DNA of 64,000 nt, taken from positions 144,784-208,783 of the forward strand of contig CAJNBT010000002.1 in the NCBI GenBank assembly GCA_905221085.1. Direction: 5' to 3'. The stretch is from a bacterium. GTDB lineage: Bacteria > Bacillota > Bacilli > Lactobacillales > Streptococcaceae. Of the stretch, positions 28,009 to 36,900 are shown piece by piece. The translations under genes and the position numbers were made by a program. The notes beneath the pieces were generated by a model. That model had not been told where the DNA came from, made no database searches, and saw only the letters and a list, made by a program, of their open reading frames with translations. Position 1 is the stretch's first letter. The number at the start of each line of letters is the position of its first letter.

Positions 28009-28083
28009 ATGGATGAAGCTAGAAGAAATTCAATCGAAACTACGGGAAAAACTAGATTTTTTTGTCGAAAAGTGATAAAATGA
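28009..28083 (+). CDS. Possible small peptide between vncS and fba
   Basis: AAAGGG (27998-28003) is followed by ATG at 28009, opening 24 codons of a basic peptide (MDEARRNSIE...), and by ATG at 28013 in another frame, opening 20 codons (MKLEEIQSKL...) with an amphipathic helix pattern. Both have acceptable ribosome-site spacing and end before the fba start. Either could be translated as part of the vncRS message, or neither. Neither resembles Pep27 as remembered. Confidence 0.25.
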   Translation: MDEARRNSIETTGKTRFFCRKVIK

Positions 28084-28131
28084 ACAATGTAAATGGGATG
28101 ACCCATAAAAATATACAGGAGGCCTGATAAA

Positions 28132-29013
28132 ATGGCAATCGTTTCAGCAGAAAAATTTGTCCAAGCAGCTCGTGACAACGGTTATGCAGTTGGTGGATTT
28201 AACACAAACAACCTTGAGTGGACTCAAGCTATCTTGCGCGCAGCAGAAGCTAAAAAAGCTCCAGTTTTGATCCAAACTTCAATGGGTGCTGCTAAATACA
28301 TGGGTGGTTACAAAGTTGCTCGCAACTTGATCGCTAACCTTGTTGAATCAATGGGTATCACTGTACCAGTAGCTATCCACCTTGACCACGGTCACTACGA
28401 AGATGCACTTGAGTGTATCGAAGTTGGTTACACTTCAATCATGTTTGACGGTTCACACCTTCCAGTTGAAGAAAACCTTAAATTGGCTAAAGAAGTTGTT
28501 GAAAAAGCACACGCTAAAGGTATCTCAGTAGAAGCTGAAGTTGGTACAATCGGTGGTGAAGAAGACGGAATCATCGGTAAAGGTGAATTGGCTCCAATCG
28601 AAGACGCTAAAGCAATGGTTGCAACTGGTATCGACTTCTTGGCAGCTGGTATCGGTAACATCCACGGTCCTTACCCAGCAAACTGGGAAGGTCTTGACCT
28701 TGACCACTTGCAAAAATTGACAGAAGCTCTTCCTGGATTCCCAATCGTATTGCACGGTGGATCAGGTATTCCTGATGAGCAAATCCAAGCAGCTATCAAA
28801 CTTGGTGTTGCGAAAGTTAACGTTAACACTGAATGCCAAATCGCATTCGCTAATGCAACTCGTAAATTTGCTCGTGACTACGAAGCAAACGAAGCAGAAT
28901 ACGACAAGAAAAAACTCTTCGACCCACGTAAATTCTTGGCTGACGGTGTAAAAGCTATCCAAGCATCAGTTGAAGAACGTATCGACGTATTCGGTTCAGA
29001 AGGTAAAGCATAA
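28132..29013 (+). CDS. fba: Class II fructose-1,6-bisphosphate aldolase
   Basis: A 293-residue zinc aldolase splitting fructose-1,6-bisphosphate into triose phosphates in glycolysis. Zinc and substrate blocks are clear: HLDHGHYEDAL, EAEVGTIGGEEDG, IGNIHGPY and VLHGGSGIPDE, then NVNTECQ. CAGGAGGCC precedes the ATG. Codon use is strongly biased to preferred codons, typical of very highly expressed genes and unlike the adjacent methyltransferase. A terminator follows. Confidence 0.97.
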   Translation: MAIVSAEKFVQAARDNGYAVGGFNTNNLEWTQAILRAAEAKKAPVLIQTSMGAAKYMGGYKVARNLIANLVESMGITVPVAIHLDHGHYEDALECIEVGYTSIMFDGSHLPVEENLKLAKEVVEKAHAKGISVEAEVGTIGGEEDGIIGKGELAPIEDAKAMVATGIDFLAAGIGNIHGPYPANWEGLDLDHLQKLTEALPGFPIVLHGGSGIPDEQIQAAIKLGVAKVNVNTECQIAFANATRKFARDYEANEAEYDKKKLFDPRKFLADGVKAIQASVEERIDVFGSEGKA

Positions 29014-29034
29014 TCTAGCTGAATAATACAGATG

Positions 29035-29060
29035 AAACCTGCCCATTGGGTGGGTTTTTT
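29035..29060 (+). terminator. Terminator after fba
   Basis: AACCTGCCC pairs with GGGTGGGTT (two mismatches) over a 3-base loop, followed by six T. Confidence 0.85.
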
Positions 29061-29329
29061 GTATCTGAATATATAGCGAATATACTCTAGAAGAATTAAC
29101 CTTAAGTTGCTAAAAGGTTCTATTTTTTCTACAATAATGCTATGAAAAAATTAAAATGTAATCTTGGTTTTAGAGGAGCTTTTTTTAGTTTAAATAAATT
29201 TTAAAAATACTAATTAAGAAAATCATGAAATAATAGTAATTCAACATATGCTATAATAGAATGAAATCAAGGAATGGCAACCTATTCACCTTAAATCGAA
29301 ATAATATAAAAATATGAGGAAATTATAAG
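29061..29329 (+). promoter_or_regulatory. AT-rich gap with promoter of the methyltransferase gene
   Basis: No gene is seen. An extended -10 (TGCTATAAT, hexamer 29252-29257) gives a leader of about 66 bases ending in GAGGAAA. The gap is much richer in A and T than neighbouring core genes and marks the start of a probably acquired stretch. Confidence 0.6.
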
Positions 29330-30094
29330 ATGAACAATTATATAAAATTAAATAAAGATAGATGGAATAATGTAAAAAATGACTATACTGAGCCATTGAC
29401 ACATGAAGAATTAGAAGAAGCTAGAAAACATCAAATTTCTGTTGCCTTAACTGTTGGGAAAAAAGTTCCAAAAGAATGGTTTGAAAAAGCAAACGGAAAA
29501 AAGATATTAGGTTTAGCTTGTGGTGGAGGACAACAGGGACCAGTTTTTGCTGCAAAAGGTTATGATGTAACCATAATGGATTTTTCGAAATCACAATTAC
29601 AAAGAGATGAAATGGTTGCTAAAAGAGAAGGCTTAAAAATCAACACAGTTCAAGGTGATATGACAGAACCATTTCCATTTGAAAATGAAACTTTTGATAT
29701 TATTTTTAATCCAGTTTCAAATGTATATATAGAAGATTTAGAAAACATGTATAAAGAAGCTTCTCGAGTATTGAAAAAGGGTGGATTGTTAATGGTCGGA
29801 TTTATGAATCCTTGGATATACATGTATGATACTGATATTGTGTGGGACAAACCTGATGAGGAACTGCTTTTGAAGTTTTCATTACCTTTTAATTCAAAGG
29901 AGCTTGAAGAGGAAGGCAAGGTAACCATCAATCCAGAATATGGCTATGAATTTAGCCATACTTTAGAAACTCAGATTAGAGGACAACTTAAAAATGGTCT
30001 TGCTATGATAGATTTTTATGAATCGTGTGACAAAAGACATAGATTGTCACGTTATGGGAATGACTATATAGCTACACTTAGCATTAAACTATAA
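29330..30094 (+). CDS. Class I SAM-dependent methyltransferase, substrate unknown
   Basis: A 254-residue Rossmann methyltransferase of the Methyltransf_11/UbiE-like group. Motif I is LGLACGGGQQGP (about residues 61-72), followed by VTIMDFSKSQL (acidic Asp binding SAM ribose), VQGDMTEPFPF and the VLKKGGLLMVGF post-motif strand. The Cys in motif I replaces the usual aspartate or glutamate-rich start and is common in this small-molecule group. Codon use is AT-rich compared with fba, suggesting transfer. No pathway partner is beside it. Confidence 0.8.
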   Translation: MNNYIKLNKDRWNNVKNDYTEPLTHEELEEARKHQISVALTVGKKVPKEWFEKANGKKILGLACGGGQQGPVFAAKGYDVTIMDFSKSQLQRDEMVAKREGLKINTVQGDMTEPFPFENETFDIIFNPVSNVYIEDLENMYKEASRVLKKGGLLMVGFMNPWIYMYDTDIVWDKPDEELLLKFSLPFNSKELEEEGKVTINPEYGYEFSHTLETQIRGQLKNGLAMIDFYESCDKRHRLSRYGNDYIATLSIKL

Positions 30095-30198
30095 TGGTAT
30101 AGAACATACTTCAAGAGAATAGCCTGTTTTATTTTTCGTAAGGGTTAAAATCTAAATCCCAGTTTGTCGAAGTAAAACAATTAAATAAAATTCGAGAG

Positions 30199-30234
30199 AG
30201 GAAGTGAAAGCAGATAGTCGATACTTCCTTTTTT
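30199..30234 (+). terminator. Terminator-like hairpin after the methyltransferase
   Basis: GGAAGT pairs with ACTTCC over a 17-base loop, followed by six T. Confidence 0.6.
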
Positions 30235-30436
30235 GTTGTCAGAAATTGAAAAACTGAAAGTAGAATTTTTGGAAGAACTAAAAAACATTGGCACAAAGAG
30301 AAAGATTGGAAAGACAACCGATGAGTTTATTGTATATTTCAATGAAAATGCAACTGAAACAATCCAAGATAGACTGACAAGAATAATACTGAAGGAGCTT
30401 AGGAGAAAATTGGATGAAAAGATGATTTTGAATTAA
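30233..30436 (+). pseudogene. 3' remnant of an unidentified gene
   Basis: About 67 codons remain open, ending in a stop at 30436. The product is charged and helical (EIEKLKVEFLEELKNI... to ILKELRRKLDEK). The only possible starts are TTG codons placed on the T-run of a terminator hairpin, without a ribosome site, so it looks like the tail of a lost gene rather than a working one. No family is recognised. Confidence 0.4.
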
Positions 30437-30479
30437 AAATAGAATTTTAAGAGAGAAATCTCTAATTTCATAAAATTTA

Positions 30480-30493
30480 GGCAAACGCTTGCA
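30480..30493 (+). promoter_or_regulatory. cre-like CcpA site on the exporter promoter
   Basis: GGCAAACGCTTGCA has the GCAA-ACGC-TTGC inverted repeat and matches 11 of 14 positions of TGWAANCGNTNWCA. It overlaps the -35 hexamer, a position expected to repress. Inference from pattern only. Confidence 0.45.
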
Positions 30494-30517
30494 TTCTAGT
30501 TTTTATTGGACTATAAT
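30489..30517 (+). promoter_or_regulatory. ABC exporter promoter, TTGCAT-17-TATAAT, with long leader
   Basis: TTGCAT at 30489-30494 and TATAAT at 30512-30517. The leader of about 107 bases contains an inverted repeat GTAAGGA/TCCTTAC just upstream of the GGGAGA ribosome site. Confidence 0.8.
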
Positions 30518-30631
30518 AGGTTGGTATAGAACCTTCTGTAATAATAAAATGTAGCAGGTTTAGAAAGTAAGGATTTAGAATGTTTGTAGTCAAAAACACA
30601 ATGTTGCTATTCCTTACATAGGGAGATCAAT

Positions 30632-31624
30632 ATGGCAATGATAGAAGTGGAACATCTTCAGAAAAATTTTGTGAAGACTGTTAAGGAACCAGGCTTGAAG
30701 GGGGCTTTACGTTCTTTTATTCATCCTGAAAAGCAGATCTTTGAAGCGGTCAAGGATTTGACTTTTGAAGTTCCAAAAGGGCAGATTTTAGGATTTATCG
30801 GGGCAAATGGTGCTGGAAAGTCGACAACCATCAAAATGCTGACAGGGATTTTGAAACCAACATCTGGTTTTTGTCGGATTAATGGCAAGATTCCCCAGGA
30901 CAATCGCCAAGATTATGTCAAGGATATTGGAGTCGTTTTCGGACAACGAACCCAGTTATGGTGGGATTTGGCTTTACAAGAGACCTACACGGTCTTGAAA
31001 GAGATTTACGATGTGCCAGATTCGCTCTTCCATAAGCGCATGGACTTTTTGAATGAAGTCTTGGATTTGAAGGATTTTATCAAAGACCCCGTGAGGACTC
31101 TTTCACTGGGACAGCGCATGCGGGCGGATATTGCGGCTTCCTTGCTTCACAATCCCAAGGTTCTCTTTTTAGATGAGCCGACCATTGGTTTGGACGTTTC
31201 GGTCAAGGATAATATTCGTCGGGCTATTACTCAGATTAACCAGGAGGAAGAAACAACCATTCTCTTGACCACCCATGACTTAAGTGATATTGAGCAACTA
31301 TGTGATCGGATTTTTATGATTGATAAGGGGCAAGAGATTTTTGATGGAACGGTTAGCCAGCTCAAGGAGTCCTTTGGTAAGATGAAGACACTCTCCTTTG
31401 AACTGCTACCAGGTCAAAGTCATATCGTTTCTCACTATGAAGGTTTTTCGGATATGACAATTGACAGACAAGGAAATAGTCTCAACATTGAATTCGATAG
31501 TTCTCGCTACCAGTCAGCTGATATTATCAAGCAAACCCTGTCTGATTTTGAAATCCGCGATTTGAAGATGGTGGATACGGATATAGAGGATATTATCCGT
31601 CGCTTCTATCGAAAGGAGCTCTAA
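30632..31624 (+). CDS. ABC-2 exporter ATP-binding protein
   Basis: A 330-residue ATPase. Walker A is GANGAGKST, signature LSLGQRMR, Walker B VLFLDEPTIGLD and switch His in TTHD. The C-terminal 100 residues are an accessory domain seen in the larger ABC-2 exporter ATPases. Two permease genes follow with 1-base gaps, forming a complete exporter. The substrate is unknown; the same three genes precede prtA in pneumococcus as I recall. Confidence 0.9.
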   Translation: MAMIEVEHLQKNFVKTVKEPGLKGALRSFIHPEKQIFEAVKDLTFEVPKGQILGFIGANGAGKSTTIKMLTGILKPTSGFCRINGKIPQDNRQDYVKDIGVVFGQRTQLWWDLALQETYTVLKEIYDVPDSLFHKRMDFLNEVLDLKDFIKDPVRTLSLGQRMRADIAASLLHNPKVLFLDEPTIGLDVSVKDNIRRAITQINQEEETTILLTTHDLSDIEQLCDRIFMIDKGQEIFDGTVSQLKESFGKMKTLSFELLPGQSHIVSHYEGFSDMTIDRQGNSLNIEFDSSRYQSADIIKQTLSDFEIRDLKMVDTDIEDIIRRFYRKEL

Positions 31625-31625
31625 G

Positions 31626-32444
31626 ATGGTCAAATTGTGGAGACGTTATAAACCCTTTATCAATGCAGGTGTTCAGGAATTGATCACCTACCGAGTCAAC
31701 TTTATTCTCTATCGGATTGGCGATGTCATGGGGGCTTTTGTGGCCTTTTATCTCTGGAAGGCAGTCTTTGATTCCTCACAAGAGTCTTTGATTCAGGGTT
31801 TCAGTATGGCAGATATCACCCTCTACATCATCATGAGTTTTGTGACCAATCTTCTGACTAGATCAGACTCGTCCTTTATGATTGGGGAGGAGGTCAAGGA
31901 TGGTTCCATCATCATGCGCTTACTGAGACCAGTGCATTTTGCGGCCTCTTATCTCTTTACCGAGCTTGGGTCTAAGTGGTTGATTTTTATCTCTGTCGGA
32001 CTGCCATTTTTAAGTGTCATTGTGCTGATGAAAATCTTATCTGGACAAGGAATCGTAGAAATGTTGGGCTTAACTGTTCTTTATCTTTTTAGCTTGACGC
32101 TGGCATACCTGATTAATTTTTTCTTTAATATCTGTTTTGGGTTTTCAGCTTTTGTGTTTAAAAATTTATGGGGTTCCAATCTCCTCAAAACTTCCATAGT
32201 GGCTTTTATGTCTGGAAGTTTGATTCCTTTGGTTTTCTTTCCAAAGGTGGTTTCAGATATTCTATCCTTCCTGCCTTTCTCATCTTTGATCTACACGCCA
32301 GTCATGATTATTGTTGGGAAATACGATGTCAGTCAGATTCTTCAGGCACTCGCTTTGCAATTCTTCTGGCTCTTAGTGATGATGGGCTTGTCTCAGTTGA
32401 TTTGGAAACGAGTCCAGTCCTTTATTACCATTCAGGGAGGTTAG
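31626..32444 (+). CDS. ABC-2 family permease, first subunit
   Basis: A 272-residue integral membrane protein with about six helices, belonging to the ABC-2/DUF990-type permeases that come as pairs with a single ATPase. It starts 1 base after the ATPase stop (TAAG ATG) and ends 1 base before its partner. Cargo is unknown. Confidence 0.85.
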   Translation: MVKLWRRYKPFINAGVQELITYRVNFILYRIGDVMGAFVAFYLWKAVFDSSQESLIQGFSMADITLYIIMSFVTNLLTRSDSSFMIGEEVKDGSIIMRLLRPVHFAASYLFTELGSKWLIFISVGLPFLSVIVLMKILSGQGIVEMLGLTVLYLFSLTLAYLINFFFNICFGFSAFVFKNLWGSNLLKTSIVAFMSGSLIPLVFFPKVVSDILSFLPFSSLIYTPVMIIVGKYDVSQILQALALQFFWLLVMMGLSQLIWKRVQSFITIQGG

Positions 32445-32445
32445 T

Positions 32446-33231
32446 ATGAAAAAATATCAACGCATGCATCTGATTTTTATCAGACAATACATCAAACAAA
32501 TCATGGAATACAAGGTGGATTTTGTGGTTGGTGTGCTGGGAGTTTTTCTAACTCAAGGCTTGAACCTCTTGTTTCTCAATGTCATTTTTCAACACATTCC
32601 ATCACTAGAAGGTTGGACTTTTCAAGAAATCGCCTTTATTTATGGTTTTTCCTTGATTCCTAAGGGATTTGACCATCTCTTTTTTGACAATCTCTGGGCG
32701 TTAGGTCAACGACTAGTCCGAAAAGGGGAGTTTGACAAGTACCTGACGCGTCCTATCAATCCCCTCTTTCATATCCTCGTCGAGACCTTTCAGATTGATG
32801 CCTTGGGCGAACTATTGGTCGGTGGTATTTTACTGGGAACAACAGTGACCAGCATTGCTTGGACTCTTCCAAAATTCTTGCTTTTCCTAGTCTGCATACC
32901 ATTTGCGACCTTGATTTATACTTCTTTGAAAATCGCGACAGCCAGCATCGCTTTTTGGACCAAGCAGTCAGGCGCCATGATTTACATTTTCTATATGTTT
33001 AATGATTTTGCCAAGTATCCCATTTCAATTTATAATTCAGCTCTTCGTTGGTTGATCAGCTTTATCGTGCCTTTTGCCTTTACGGCCTATTATCCTGCTA
33101 GCTATTTCTTACAGGACAAGGATGTGTTCTTTAACATCGGAGGTTTGATGTTGATTTCCCTTGTTTTCTTTGTCATTTCCCTTAAACTTTGGGATAGGGG
33201 CTTAAATGCCTACGAAAGTGCAGGTTCGTAA
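32446..33231 (+). CDS. ABC-2 family permease, second subunit
   Basis: A 261-residue membrane protein with about six helices, the second half of the ABC-2 exporter. The layout MKKYQRMHLIFIRQYIKQ, then helix 1, mirrors the first permease; the FDKYLTRPINPLFHIL loop is characteristic of this family. A terminator follows immediately, so the operon ends here. Confidence 0.85.
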   Translation: MKKYQRMHLIFIRQYIKQIMEYKVDFVVGVLGVFLTQGLNLLFLNVIFQHIPSLEGWTFQEIAFIYGFSLIPKGFDHLFFDNLWALGQRLVRKGEFDKYLTRPINPLFHILVETFQIDALGELLVGGILLGTTVTSIAWTLPKFLLFLVCIPFATLIYTSLKIATASIAFWTKQSGAMIYIFYMFNDFAKYPISIYNSALRWLISFIVPFAFTAYYPASYFLQDKDVFFNIGGLMLISLVFFVISLKLWDRGLNAYESAGS

Positions 33232-33244
33232 ATAATACAATATC

Positions 33245-33272
33245 AAAGCCTTGTCTCAGGACAGGCTTTTTT
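33245..33272 (+). terminator. Terminator of the ABC exporter operon
   Basis: AAGCCTTGTC pairs with GACAGGCTT around a 4-base loop, followed by a T run. Confidence 0.85.
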
Positions 33273-33290
33273 AATAGAGATGAAAATTTC

Positions 33291-33318
33291 TTGACACCTA
33301 TTCTCAGAGTGCTATATT
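33291..33318 (+). promoter_or_regulatory. Strong promoter TTGACA-16-TATATT with TG extension
   Basis: TTGACA is at 33291-33296 and TGC-TATATT has its hexamer at 33313-33318. No ORF follows; 12 bases later a tRNA-like sequence begins. Confidence 0.85.
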
Positions 33319-33330
33319 GTAAGTGTAATC

Positions 33331-33560
33331 GCCGATTTAGCTTATACTCTTCGAAAATCTCTTCAAACCACGTCAGCTTCCATCTGCAACCTCAAAACAG
33401 TGTTTTGAGCTGACTTCGTCAGTTCTATCTACAACCTAAAAGCAGTGCTTTTAGCAACCTGCAGTTAGCTTCCTAGTTTGTTCTTTGATTTTCATTGAGT
33501 ATTAGTTGCTAGAGCAAGACACTCGTAAAGCCTAGGTCACAGGTGAAGATAGGACTGAGG
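33331..33560 (+). pseudogene. tRNA-Thr(CGT)-like relic interrupted by BOX
   Basis: GCCGATTTAGCTTA (33331-33344) reads as a tRNA acceptor arm, bases 8-9 and D-stem start. After the BOX, AGTTGCTAGAGCA (33504-33516) completes the D-arm, then an anticodon loop CTCGTAA (anticodon CGT, Thr) and AGGTCACAGG (variable loop and T-stem start) follow. The anticodon stem has two mismatches, and the T-loop and 3' acceptor strand are lost. A tRNA-type promoter precedes it and a terminator follows. The gene is clearly not functional. Confidence 0.7.
33343..33503 (+). repeat. BOX element inside the tRNA relic
   Basis: A boxA-B-B-C type element from ACTCTTCGAAAATC to CATTGAGTAT; boxA is shortened (CAGCTTCCATCTGCAACC). 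Short TA/TTA repeats at the junctions fit insertion with target duplication. Confidence 0.9.
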
Positions 33561-33977
33561 ATTTGAAAAATTAGATATGTAGAAAATAACCGTTAAGCCT
33601 CGTTCTTAGCGGTTTTTTATATTGTTTAATAGCGCTGATATTTCATCAATGATGTTTGACTTTGTGATGTTGCTAGTGCTTTAAGTTGATTGCTACTATT
33701 TTTGATGGTGTGAATGTTCTGATAATATTCCCCAGTTAACTACGAAAGTTTTTGACTCTATATTTTTAATGCGTGTTAAAAAATAAATTAATGCATGTTA
33801 ATTTTTCTTGACTTAAATTTTTTAAATGATATACTATTTTTATGGAGAGCTAACAATTATATATAAATGTACTACTCTATTTCCTAGATAATACTTAGTA
33901 AAACTTTTTATAACAAAGGCTAGCAAAGTTAAAGTTTTCTATCTATTGGAAGTTAAATAAATATGTAAGGAATTAAA
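33504..33977 (+). promoter_or_regulatory. prtA upstream region: operator pair, promoter, long leader
   Basis: No gene is seen. Two copies of TTAATGCRTGTTAA lie at 33766-33779 and 33788-33801, exactly 22 bases apart. A promoter TTGACT (33808-33813), 16-base spacer, TATACT (33830-33835) follows. TTCTTGACTTAAATTTTTT over the -35 resembles the PsaR operator as I remember it, and pneumococcal prtA is a PsaR target. The leader is about 135 bases, ending AAGGA. Confidence 0.6.
33588..33618 (+). terminator. Terminator after the tRNA relic
   Basis: AACCGTTAAG pairs with CTTAGCGGTT over a 7-base loop and is followed by six T. Confidence 0.85.
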
Positions 33978-36900
33978 ATGAAAAAAAGTACAGTATTGTC
34001 ATTAACCACAGCTGCAGTTATTTTAGCAGCATATGTCCCTAATGAGGTAGTTTTAGCAGACACATCTAGCTCTGAAGATGCTTTAACTATCTCTGATAAA
34101 GAAAAAGTAGTAGATAAACAAAAAGAAAACAAAGAAAAACTTGAAGATATTCATAATGCTATAGAAACTTCAAAGGATACTGAAGAGAAGAAAACAACGG
34201 TTATTGAGGAAAAAGAAGTTGTTAGTAAAGAATCTGTGATAGATAACAAAACTAGCAATGAAGAAGAAAAAATCAAAGAAGATTCCAATCAATCCAAAGA
34301 AGATAAAGTGGACTCGTCTGCAAGTAAAGACCCAGAAAGTCCCAAAAAAGAGGATAAACTTGTCTATATTGCTGAATTTAAAGATAAAGAATCTGGAGAA
34401 AAAGCAATCAAGGAATTATCCAATCTTAAGGATACAAAAGTTTTATATACTTATGATACGGTTTTTAATGGCGTTGCAATAGAAACAACTCCAGATAATC
34501 TGGACAAAATTAAACTAATAGAAGGTATCTCATCGGTTGAACGATCACAAAAAGTCCAGCCAATGATGAATCATGCTAGAAAGGAAATTGGAGTTGAAGA
34601 GGCAATTGATTACCTAAAATCTATCAATGCTCCATTTGGGAAAAACTTTGATGGTCGGGGTATGGTCATTTCAAACATCGATACTGGGACAGATTATAGG
34701 CATAAGGCTATGAGAATCGATGATGATGCCAAAGACTCAATGAGATTTAAAAAAGAAGACTTAAAAGGTACTGATAAAAATTTCTGGTTGAGTGATAAAA
34801 TCCCTCATGCTTTCAATTATTATAATGGTGGTAAAATTACTGTAGAAAAAGCTGATGATGGAAGCGATTATTTTGATCCACATGGAATGCATATTGCAGG
34901 GATTCTTGCGGGAAATGATACTGAAAAAGATATTAAAAACTTTAACGGAATAGATGGAATTGCTCCTAATGCACAGATCTTCTCTTATAAAATGTACTCT
35001 GACGCAGGATCTGGCTTCGCAGGAGATGAAACAATGTTTCATGCTATTGAAGATTCGATCAAACACAATGTCGATGTTGTTTCGGTATCATCTGGCTTTA
35101 CAGGAACAGGTCTTGTAGGTGAGAAATATTGGGAAGCTATTAGAGCGTTAAGAAAAGCAGGCATTCCAATGGTTGTAGCTACGGGTAACTATGCGACTTC
35201 TGCTTCAAGTTCTTCATGGGATTTAGTGGCAAATAATAATCTGAAAATGACCGACACTGGAAATGTAACGCGAACTGCAGCACATGAAGATGCGATAGCA
35301 GTTGCTTCTGCTAAAAATCAAACAGTTGAGTTTGATAAAGTTAACATAGGTGGAGAAAGTTTTAAATACAGAAATATAGGGGCCTTTTTCGATAAGAATA
35401 AAATCACAACAAATGAAGATGGTTCAAAAGCTCCTGATAAATTGAAATTTGTATATATAGGCAAAGGTCAAGACCAAGATTTGATAGGATTGGATCTTAA
35501 GGGCAAAATTGCAGTAATGGATCGAATTTATACCAAGGATTTAAAAGATGCTTTTAAAAGAGCAACGGATAAGGGCGCACGTGGCATTATGGTTGTAAAT
35601 ACTGTCAATTACTACAATAGAGATAATTGGACAGAGCTTCCAGCCATGGGATATGAAGCGGACGAAGGGACTAAAAGTCAAGTATTTTCAATTTCAGGAG
35701 ATGATGGTGTAAAGTTATGGAACATGATTAATCCTGATAAAAAAACTGAGGTTAAAAGAAATAGTAAGGAAGATTTCAAAGATAAATTGGAGCAATACTA
35801 TCCAATTGATATGGCCAGCTATAATTCTAATAAACCGAATGTAGGTGACGAAAAAGAGATTGACTTTAAGTTTGCACCTGACACAGACAAAGAATTGTAT
35901 AAAGAAGATGTCATAGTTCCAGCAGGATCCACATCTTGGGGACCGAGAACAGATTTGCTTTTAAAACCTGATGTCTCAGCACCAGGTAAAAATATTAAAT
36001 CCACTCTCAATGTCATCAATGGGAAATCAACTTATGGTTATATGTCAGGGACTAGTATGGCAACTCCAATCGTGGCAGCTTCTACTGTTTTGATTAGACC
36101 AAAGTTAAAGGAAATGCTTGAAAGACCTGCCTTGAAAAATCTTAAGGGAGATGACAAAATAGACCTTACAAGTCTTACAAAAATTGCCCTACAAAATACT
36201 GCACGGCCTATGATGGATGCAACTTCTTGGAAAGAAAAAAGTCAATACTTTGCATCACCTAGACAACAGGGAGCAGGCTTAATTAATGTTGCTAATGCTT
36301 TGAGAAATGAAGTTGTAGCGACTTTCAAAAACACGGATTCTAAAGGTTTGGTAAACTCTTATGGTTCTATTTCTCTTAAAGAAATAAAAGGAGATAAAAA
36401 ATACTTTACAATTAAGCTTCACAATACATCAAACAGACCTTTGACCTTTAAAGTTTCAGCATCAGCAGTAACTACAGATGCTCTAACTGATAGACTAAAA
36501 CTGGATGAAACATACAAAGATGAAAAATCTCCAGATGGGAAGCAAATTGTTCCAGAAATTCACCCAGAGAAAGTAAAAGATGCAAATATCACATTTGAGC
36601 ATGACACTTTCACTATAGCCCCAAATTCTAGCTTTGATTTGAATGCGGTTATAAACGTTGGGGAGGCTAAAAATAAAAATAAATTTGTAGAATCATTTAT
36701 TCATTTTGAGTCAGTGGAAGAAATGGAAGCTCTAAACTCCAATGGGAAGAAAACAAATTTCCAACCTTCTTTATCGATGCCTCTAATGGGATTTGCTGGG
36801 GATTGGAACAAGGAACCAATCCTTGATAAATGGGCCTGGGAAGAGGGTTCAAAATCAAAAACAATGGAAGGTTATGATGATGATGGTAAACCAAAAATTC

